This document shows, in pieces, positions 58,279 through 64,000 of a DNA stretch of 64,000 nt. Under the pieces are notes generated by a model, which was not told where the DNA came from, ran no database searches, and saw nothing but the letters and a program-made list of their open reading frames with translations. The position numbers and the translations under genes were made by a program. Numbering within the stretch: position 1 is the stretch's first letter; each line of letters begins with the position of its first letter. Source of the stretch: Pseudoalteromonas shioyasakiensis (GTDB taxonomy: Bacteria; Pseudomonadota; Gammaproteobacteria; Enterobacterales; Alteromonadaceae); contig CP058414.1 of NCBI GenBank assembly GCA_013391845.1, forward strand, positions 2,404,501 through 2,468,500, given 5' to 3'.

Positions 58279-59646
58279 TTAACGACCTTCGCGGCGTAAT
58301 GCGCTTGAAGTAAACTCGTTATCGTTGAATGATTGTGAGAAATCATACATTTTTTCTTGATTATCTAAACCAATTGCTAAATAACGACGAGAGTTAAGGT
58401 CATGATAAACTTCTAACGTACTCCAATGAGTAGGTACTTCATAGTAGTTAAGGCCATGAGCCATCGCTACACGATACATTTGATCGCGGTTATCATAGAT
58501 ATCCGTTACATGTACTTGCCAGCTATCTTCATCAATATAGAAAACACGTTTCTTATAAATATGACGAGTACCCTCTTTCAGGTTCGCTTCAACAACCCAA
58601 ACACGGTGTTTTTCATAACGAACATGCTCAGGATTGATATGACCTGCTTGTAAAATATCATCGTAGCTTAGTTTGTCGCTGTGAAGCTTGTAGCTGTTAT
58701 AAGGAATATAAAGCTCTTGCTTACCTTTTAATGTCCAGTTGTAACGATTCGGAGAACCGTTGAACATATCAAAATCATCAGTCGTACGTAAGCTGTCAGC
58801 TGCTGTTCCCGGTGCATCATAGGCAACATTAGGTGCACGACGAACACGACGCTGACCTGAATTGTATGTCCATGCTTGGCGTGGCGTTAATATTTGGTCC
58901 ATGGTTTCATGAACTAGTAACGCAGTACCTGCAAGACGAGCAGGCTCAGTTACTTTTTGCTTAAACTTAAACAAGATATTAGATTCTTGTAGTTTCTCTG
59001 GCGTTGCTTCAGGTGATGAGTATTCAACTAATAGTTGCTCATCAAAACCAACATAGTTGTATGAACCTGACGCTGTCGGTGCTGCTTGACCACCAGAGCG
59101 CGCAATTGATAAACCACGGAAACGTAGTAAGTGGTTCCAAATAGCTTCTAAACCATCTTTAGGAATTGGGAACGGAACACCTACAGCGGTATTTTTAATA
59201 CCGTTACCACCTTCTACTAACTCAGCTGTCGTTGCATATTTTTTAGTCGCATCGTATACAAACTGAGGATAAGACGCACTACGACGAGTTGGGTAAATAT
59301 TCATCTTGAACGTATCAGGATACGTGTTGAATAATTCAACTTGACCTGGGCTCAAGTAATCTTTGTACTGGTCAACGTTCGATTTATCAATCGTAAATAA
59401 GATTTTATCATCAGCAAACGGGTCAGGATGATGCATACCAGGCTTATAACTAGCAGGTGGTTTTGTTATACCACCAGTCCAAGCCGGAATAGAGCCATCT
59501 TTGTTTGCTGCTTTTTCTGCGCCAATAGGCGTTAAATCATTACCTAAACGAGCCGCTTCATCAGCGGTAATTTTTGCAAGTACACTTGAGCTTGCGAAAA
59601 CGCCACAAAATGCTGCTGCGATGAGGGTAGGTTTTCTAATAATCAT
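58279..59646 (-). CDS. DUF1329 family periplasmic protein
   Basis: A 455-residue exported protein. The signal peptide is MIIRKPTLIAAAFCGVFASS, cleaved near VLAKI. The mature start KITADEAARLGNDLTPIGAEKA and the GSIPAWTGG segment are diagnostic of DUF1329. Relatives are classed with LolA-like folds in domain databases (from memory), which bind lipid in the periplasm. AAGGG precedes the ATG. It lies ten bases after the DUF1302 stop and is the second gene of the envelope operon. Function has not been established. Confidence 0.92.
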   Translation of the reverse strand: MIIRKPTLIAAAFCGVFASSSVLAKITADEAARLGNDLTPIGAEKAANKDGSIPAWTGGITKPPASYKPGMHHPDPFADDKILFTIDKSNVDQYKDYLSPGQVELFNTYPDTFKMNIYPTRRSASYPQFVYDATKKYATTAELVEGGNGIKNTAVGVPFPIPKDGLEAIWNHLLRFRGLSIARSGGQAAPTASGSYNYVGFDEQLLVEYSSPEATPEKLQESNILFKFKQKVTEPARLAGTALLVHETMDQILTPRQAWTYNSGQRRVRRAPNVAYDAPGTAADSLRTTDDFDMFNGSPNRYNWTLKGKQELYIPYNSYKLHSDKLSYDDILQAGHINPEHVRYEKHRVWVVEANLKEGTRHIYKKRVFYIDEDSWQVHVTDIYDNRDQMYRVAMAHGLNYYEVPTHWSTLEVYHDLNSRRYLAIGLDNQEKMYDFSQSFNDNEFTSSALRREGR

Positions 59647-59655
59647 AATTTACCC

Positions 59656-61740
59656 TTAGATTGAATATTTAATATTGAAAGAAACATAATCGCGGTCAGA
59701 GAAAGTATTCGTTGCGCCACCACCCCAGAACGAGTTGTAGCTAAAGTCGAATGACCACGCATTTTGATAGTTGAAGTTCATGGTAACACCGAGCGATTTA
59801 CGGTCTTCAACAAATAAGAACATTGGATCAGGTGTAATACCATTTACGTCGTGCGAGAACACAAAACGTGGCGAGAAGTTAACACCGCTAAAGAAGTTAT
59901 AATAATCACCTTTGGCAATTAGGCGATAACCCCATGCAGAAGCCGTTGGGAATGGATTCGTTTCAGGACCGTTTGAAAGACCTAAGTGTAGCGTTGAATA
60001 ATCATCGCTTAATGGGCCTTGCATGATACCGCTTCGACCAGTACCGGCAACGTTTAAACGAAGCTCATCGTAATCTGGCATATCATTAATACGTACACCA
60101 CCAATTTCACCAACTACCGCCCAGCTATCAGCACCTAGCGAAGGACCAAATAAATGCGTTGCAGTAAATTGTAATTGTGCTGTGTTACGAAGAATAAAGC
60201 CTTGTGCAACTTCACCTGGACCTACAACACTCGTAGCATCGCCTAAACTCATTTGTGAAATACCAGCAAAGTCAGGACGAATACCTGCAACCGCTAATTG
60301 CTCAGGCATACCCGCGTAAAGTAACTCTACGTCATCAATTTGAAGTGGTTCGTCTTGACGGAATGCAAATTCACCAGCAAGCGCTGTTTCACCGACTGAT
60401 GTATTAAAGCTTAGACCATAAAGCTTAATATCTTCAGGGTATTCTAGCTGTCCTTTAGTAAATGCTTGTAAGCCTGTTACATTATCTTCTGTGATTTCTG
60501 TCGTTAGTAACATACCGATATCGGCAGCTATTGCCGCATCAGTAAAGTTTGATACTTGACCCGAAATTACTGGGCGACGACTATGATAGTTAATGTGGTA
60601 TAGCGCTACTTCGGTGTCGTTTAATTCAGGTAAGTACATACCTAGGCGTAAGCCATATTGACCACCGTCATCAGGTTCGTTTTTACCTGCAGAACCTTTG
60701 CCTTTTAATGCCACTTTGGTCGGGTAAGCTAGGTACATTTGTGCCATCATTGCTTGACCTTGTGCTGATGTAGGATCAACACCTTGCGAGCGAACAATGT
60801 CATCTAAATTATTTAAGCTTTCTGTTAAGAATGCTAAATCAATATCTGGGTTAGAGGTGAAGCCCAGTTGAATATTTTGCTGATAACCATTTTCAGACGC
60901 GAAATCGTTAGTCGAGAAATATGTACCTGCCGCAGGAAGACGTGTTTCATGCCATTCATACTGGTAGAAACCTTCTAGCGTTAAATTATCTGTAATACCG
61001 AGAGATGCCCAAAGCATACCTACAGGTATGAACGCTTCTTTTAATTCTGCACCAGGGGCTTTTAATCGATCGATATCAACTGGGTTTACGTTGATACCAT
61101 GCGAAATCAAAGTACTCTCACCCCAGTTAACAACTTGTTGGCCTAAACGAATAGACAGTGGGTTACGACCTTCATTTAAATCAAAGTTTGCCCATACATA
61201 GGCATCGAGTAAACGTAAATCAGCACACACTTGTTCTTTTGTGTCGTCATCATCACATGGATCAACTTTATTGCCTGAAGTTGGATTGCTATATGCGTAA
61301 TCACCATCCATCAACGCAAAGTCGTAGAAGTACATAAAGCGAGTGAAGAAACCAAAGTTATCTTTGCTGATTGATAGCTCGTGGTTACCTTTTAATAATT
61401 TTGAAAATGAATCACCACTATCAAAATTAAGATTACCTGCATCACCATTATTTGAATATGCACCTGGTTGGTTCCATACATCAGCAGAAGAATAGATTGG
61501 ATTTAAAGCAGAATGATAACCCGTCCAATCGAATGAAGGGTTATTACTTTTACCTATATGTTTGAAATCTCGGTCTTCAACACGAATACTTTGGCCATAA
61601 GAGAAATTAGAGTCAAAACGTATGTCAAAGTCACCTAATTCAAAGTTTGCCGCGTGCAAAGATGTGCTTGAGAGTCCGAGTGTAGCCGCCGCGAGTCCCA
61701 AAGCTATTTTGTTTTTAACAAAAAGCGATCGTTTTATCAT
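59656..61740 (-). CDS. DUF1302 family outer-membrane protein
   Basis: An exported protein of about 694 residues. The signal peptide runs from IKRSLFVKNKIALGLAAATLG to about SLHAA. The mature part is rich in alternating aromatic and polar residues in beta-strand form and ends with YVSFNIKYSI, as outer-membrane barrels do. DUF1302 pairs with DUF1329 in many proteobacteria. I chose ATG 61740 over 61749 because AGGGGG directly abuts 61749 but lies nine bases before 61740. It heads the four-gene operon. Confidence 0.92.
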   Translation of the reverse strand: MIKRSLFVKNKIALGLAAATLGLSSTSLHAANFELGDFDIRFDSNFSYGQSIRVEDRDFKHIGKSNNPSFDWTGYHSALNPIYSSADVWNQPGAYSNNGDAGNLNFDSGDSFSKLLKGNHELSISKDNFGFFTRFMYFYDFALMDGDYAYSNPTSGNKVDPCDDDDTKEQVCADLRLLDAYVWANFDLNEGRNPLSIRLGQQVVNWGESTLISHGINVNPVDIDRLKAPGAELKEAFIPVGMLWASLGITDNLTLEGFYQYEWHETRLPAAGTYFSTNDFASENGYQQNIQLGFTSNPDIDLAFLTESLNNLDDIVRSQGVDPTSAQGQAMMAQMYLAYPTKVALKGKGSAGKNEPDDGGQYGLRLGMYLPELNDTEVALYHINYHSRRPVISGQVSNFTDAAIAADIGMLLTTEITEDNVTGLQAFTKGQLEYPEDIKLYGLSFNTSVGETALAGEFAFRQDEPLQIDDVELLYAGMPEQLAVAGIRPDFAGISQMSLGDATSVVGPGEVAQGFILRNTAQLQFTATHLFGPSLGADSWAVVGEIGGVRINDMPDYDELRLNVAGTGRSGIMQGPLSDDYSTLHLGLSNGPETNPFPTASAWGYRLIAKGDYYNFFSGVNFSPRFVFSHDVNGITPDPMFLFVEDRKSLGVTMNFNYQNAWSFDFSYNSFWGGGATNTFSDRDYVSFNIKYSI

Positions 61741-62039
61741 TGTGTTCATCCCCCTGTAACGGGTTGTTTTGTGATCAAATTGTTGTTTTTAGTATCTTTC
61801 TAACGATAGAAGCGAAACAGTAAAATTACAATATAGAACGCGTTCAATCGGTTAATATTTATTTAAAAATGTGACGTTTACGCATTGGTAAGACGTCATA
61901 CCAGATATTTTATACACGTAAATTAACAATAGAACAAATCGAATTAACAAAAATATAATAAATTTAGAGAATAGTAGACAGTGAAAATTAACTTTTTAGT
62001 GATTAAAAAGTACAAAATAAAAGCAGCCAAAGCTGCTTT
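61741..62039 (-). promoter_or_regulatory. Upstream region of the DUF1302 operon (about 300 bp, no gene)
   Basis: This AT-rich gap between the DUF2835 stop and DUF1302 must hold the operon promoter. It contains a perfect 10-bp palindrome GAACGCGTTC at 61836-61845, about 95 bp before the ATG, a plausible regulator site, and a spaced repeat TGACGT (61872-61877) and ACGTCA (61893-61898). A terminator for the pepN side lies at the far end. Confidence 0.5.
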
Positions 62040-62041
62040 TT
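62018..62041 (-). terminator. Terminator of the pepN-DUF2835 unit
   Basis: The stem AAAGCAGC (62020-62027) pairs with GCTGCTTT (62032-62039) across a four-base loop, with T residues following on the minus strand. It overlaps the DUF2835 stop codon. Confidence 0.8.
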
Positions 62042-62261
62042 AACTAATTTTCTCTAGTTTTAAAAACTGATTTTCAGCGGTTAATGTCAACCTAAAGCGC
62101 CCTCTTATACCTAAGGATGAAATAAAAGGGCGTAAATGGTTTGCATCAAAGCGAACAGTCTTGCCACCATCCTCTGTGACTTGCACAGATTTATATTTAC
62201 CATGATAGTAATCAAGACATTCTGAATAACTCAGATACAAGGCAAAGTAATACTCATTCAT
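62040..62261 (-). CDS. DUF2835 family small protein
   Basis: A 73-residue protein of unknown function, recognised as DUF2835 by its opening YYFALYLSYSECLDYYHGK, the VRFDANHLRPFISSLGIRGRFRL block and its place after pepN, where DUF2835 genes are often found (from memory). It is soluble with no signal peptide. The ATG overlaps the pepN stop (TAATG), so the two are co-translated. It is the last gene of that unit, ending at a terminator. Confidence 0.85.
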   Translation of the reverse strand: MNEYYFALYLSYSECLDYYHGKYKSVQVTEDGGKTVRFDANHLRPFISSLGIRGRFRLTLTAENQFLKLEKIS

Positions 62262-64000
62262 TAACTTTCGAGAGCTTTCTCAACTTTTTCAAACAAATCA
62301 TCACTGAGACCATCTAAATCAGCTAAGCGTTGCAATTGTGCTTTCATTGCCGCTGAACGATTTTCATCATAGCGTTTCCATGACATAAACGGTGTCAGCA
62401 TGCGCGATGCATTTTGCGGGTTAATATCATTAAGCTTAACCAGTAAATCACCTAGTAATTGATACCCTTTTCCATCTGCACGATGGAACTGAGTGATATT
62501 AAAGTGACTAAAGCTTCCAACTAATGCACGCACTCGGTTAGGGTTACCAAAGTCAAAACTAGGATGATCATAGAGTGCTTTAATATCGTTGATACTCGTT
62601 GCTGAATCTTTCATTGCTTGTAAGGCAAACCATTTATCCATAACAAGCACATCATGACGCCATTTAGCATCAAACTCATTTAGCAGTGTGTCACACAGTG
62701 GATGGTTTGCTTTAACCACAGCACTTAATGCAGCAAGGGCGTTGGTCATATTGCTACTGTTTGCAGATTCTCTAATCAAGCTGCTAACTTCGCTATGATT
62801 TGTTTTCGCTAAATAGTATAAACAAAGTTGCTTAAGAGCACGTACGGCAACGGCTGTAGCGGATGTTGATCCATCGTCATCAAGGGCGTTAAAACAATTA
62901 ACCAATGACTCTGTTAGGAAGTTGGCAATTTGCGATTCAAATGCATTTTGCACAGCAATAATGTCATCAACAGGGATGACGGTATATTCTGCAGCAAGAG
63001 TATCGTAGCTAGGCAGCTTTAACAGCTCCGCAATTAGTGCGAGGTCACCTTCACGATTATCAACTAGTAGCTTTAATGCCGACAAGATATCATCAGATAA
63101 ACAAGCTTCACCACTGGCAATCGCCGCTTTCATTTCATTCGTAAATAAACGCTGCTGAGCATCCCAACGTGAAAAGTCACTGCGAGCAAAACGCATAATA
63201 TGTAACAGATCAGCTGCAGACGTATTTTGATTAACAATGCATGGCGCTGAGAAATCTTCAAGTAGCACTGCTACTGGGCGCTGTGTAATATCTTCAAAAA
63301 CAAATTTCTGCGTTTTTTCAGTAACATTTAATACCGAATCTTGTGGCTGATTATCAATCACAAGAGGTAGCGACTGCCCTTCACTATCTAAAAGCTCAAT
63401 AGCAAACGGTATGTGCAATAAGGCATTGTTAGGCTGATTATCAGGTGCGAATTGTTCAATACTCAATGTAAAAGTCTGATTTTGTTCATTATACACTTGT
63501 TCTACATTGAGCTTTGGTGTACCCGCTTGGCTGTACCATCGCTTAAATTGCGTTAAATCAATACCGGATGCATCACTCATTGCAGCCACAAAATCATCAC
63601 AGGTAACAGCTTGCCCGTCATGGCGCTCGAAATACAATGCCATACCTAGCTGGAACTTCTCTTCTCCCAGTAAGGTGTGCATCATACGGATAACTTCAGC
63701 TCCTTTGTCATACACAGTCACAGTATAAAAATTATTCATTTCAATGACTTTCTCAGGTCGAATTGGGTGCGCCATAGGCCCTGCATCTTCACTGAATTGG
63801 TGAGTTCGCATAACTTTAACTGCATCAATACGATTAAGTGCACGGGAGCCTAAGTCACTACTAAACTCTTGATCACGGAAAACCGTTAACCCTTCTTTCA
63901 ACGACAATTGGAACCAGTCTCGGCAAGTGACTCGATTACCTGTCCAGTTATGGAAGTACTCGTGGCCAACTATAGACTCAATCGTATGATAATCTTTGTC
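62261..64000 (-). CDS. pepN: Aminopeptidase N (partial, C-terminal about 579 residues)
   Basis: M1-family zinc aminopeptidase of the cytoplasm. The gene continues beyond the right edge; E. coli PepN has 870 residues, so about 290 N-terminal residues are missing. The zinc motif HEYFHNW is visible at about 63960, followed by TGNRVTCRDWFQLSLKEGLTVFRDQEFSS, a hallmark of the bacterial PepN group. The C-terminal helical domain (for example ASRMLTPFMSWKRYDENR) is complete. It is co-translated with the DUF2835 gene. Confidence 0.97.
   Translation of the reverse strand, partial: DKDYHTIESIVGHEYFHNWTGNRVTCRDWFQLSLKEGLTVFRDQEFSSDLGSRALNRIDAVKVMRTHQFSEDAGPMAHPIRPEKVIEMNNFYTVTVYDKGAEVIRMMHTLLGEEKFQLGMALYFERHDGQAVTCDDFVAAMSDASGIDLTQFKRWYSQAGTPKLNVEQVYNEQNQTFTLSIEQFAPDNQPNNALLHIPFAIELLDSEGQSLPLVIDNQPQDSVLNVTEKTQKFVFEDITQRPVAVLLEDFSAPCIVNQNTSAADLLHIMRFARSDFSRWDAQQRLFTNEMKAAIASGEACLSDDILSALKLLVDNREGDLALIAELLKLPSYDTLAAEYTVIPVDDIIAVQNAFESQIANFLTESLVNCFNALDDDGSTSATAVAVRALKQLCLYYLAKTNHSEVSSLIRESANSSNMTNALAALSAVVKANHPLCDTLLNEFDAKWRHDVLVMDKWFALQAMKDSATSINDIKALYDHPSFDFGNPNRVRALVGSFSHFNITQFHRADGKGYQLLGDLLVKLNDINPQNASRMLTPFMSWKRYDENRSAAMKAQLQRLADLDGLSDDLFEKVEKALES

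Overview
The window is one contiguous stretch of a gammaproteobacterial chromosome of moderately low GC content. The gene set fits a marine Alteromonadales, most likely Pseudoalteromonas or a close relative. Supporting points are the NAD-specific 180-kDa glutamate dehydrogenase, ZapC, the DUF3466 and DUF3083-like proteins, a divergent comEC/DUF2062 pair, and core-gene orders shared with Shewanella, Vibrio and Pseudomonas. This placement is inferred from family knowledge, not from a database search. I see no insertion sequence, prophage, CRISPR array, tRNA or rRNA gene. Nearly all the DNA is coding, and most genes sit in conserved operons.

Layout. 1-4383 (minus): serC-aroA-cmk-rpsA. 4453-7149 (minus): gyrA, with its own terminator. 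7326-8710 (plus): ubiG and a HAD phosphatase that resembles MupP more than Gph. 8698-12861 (plus): nrdA-nrdB-yfaE ribonucleotide reductase, with two NrdR box pairs and two DnaA-box-like sites upstream. 12858-13385 (minus): yaeQ. 13537-15942 (plus): a histidine-rich TonB receptor behind two Zur-like palindromes, probably for zinc uptake. 16041-20397: glnS, an uncharacterised DUF3083-like gene and argA, the last with tandem ArgR-box-like sites. 20593-30431 (minus): the TCA cluster sdhCDAB-sucAB-sucCD, divergent from gltA (30841-32127). 32239-33880 (plus): csdA-csdE, facing tcdA. 33884-41336 (minus): comEC-msbA-lpxK-ycaR-kdsB-rlu-tcdA, mainly lipid A and KDO functions. 41316-45564: DUF2062, DUF3466 and uup. 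45579-49662 (minus): glutaredoxin-like gene, rlmKL, zapC and pyrD. 49775-54613 (minus): the large glutamate dehydrogenase. 54826-61740 (minus): a four-gene envelope cluster, DUF1302-DUF1329-YCF48-RND. 62040-64000 (minus): a DUF2835 gene and the 3' part of pepN.

How the genes work together. The TCA block encodes citrate synthase, 2-oxoglutarate dehydrogenase, succinyl-CoA synthetase and succinate dehydrogenase, and glutamate dehydrogenase feeds 2-oxoglutarate into it. serC, aroA, argA and pyrD are biosynthetic. nrdAB and gyrA serve replication. msbA, lpxK, kdsB and possibly mupP serve the envelope. CsdA-CsdE and TcdA jointly make the cyclic t6A tRNA modification.

The best candidate for an undescribed system is the four-gene cluster at 54826-61740. 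It predicts an outer-membrane protein (DUF1302), a periplasmic protein of LolA-like type (DUF1329), a secreted beta-propeller (YCF48-like) and an inner-membrane RND/MMPL-type transporter. That is the layout of an envelope-spanning hydrophobic-cargo carrier; its cargo and direction of transport cannot be read from the sequence.
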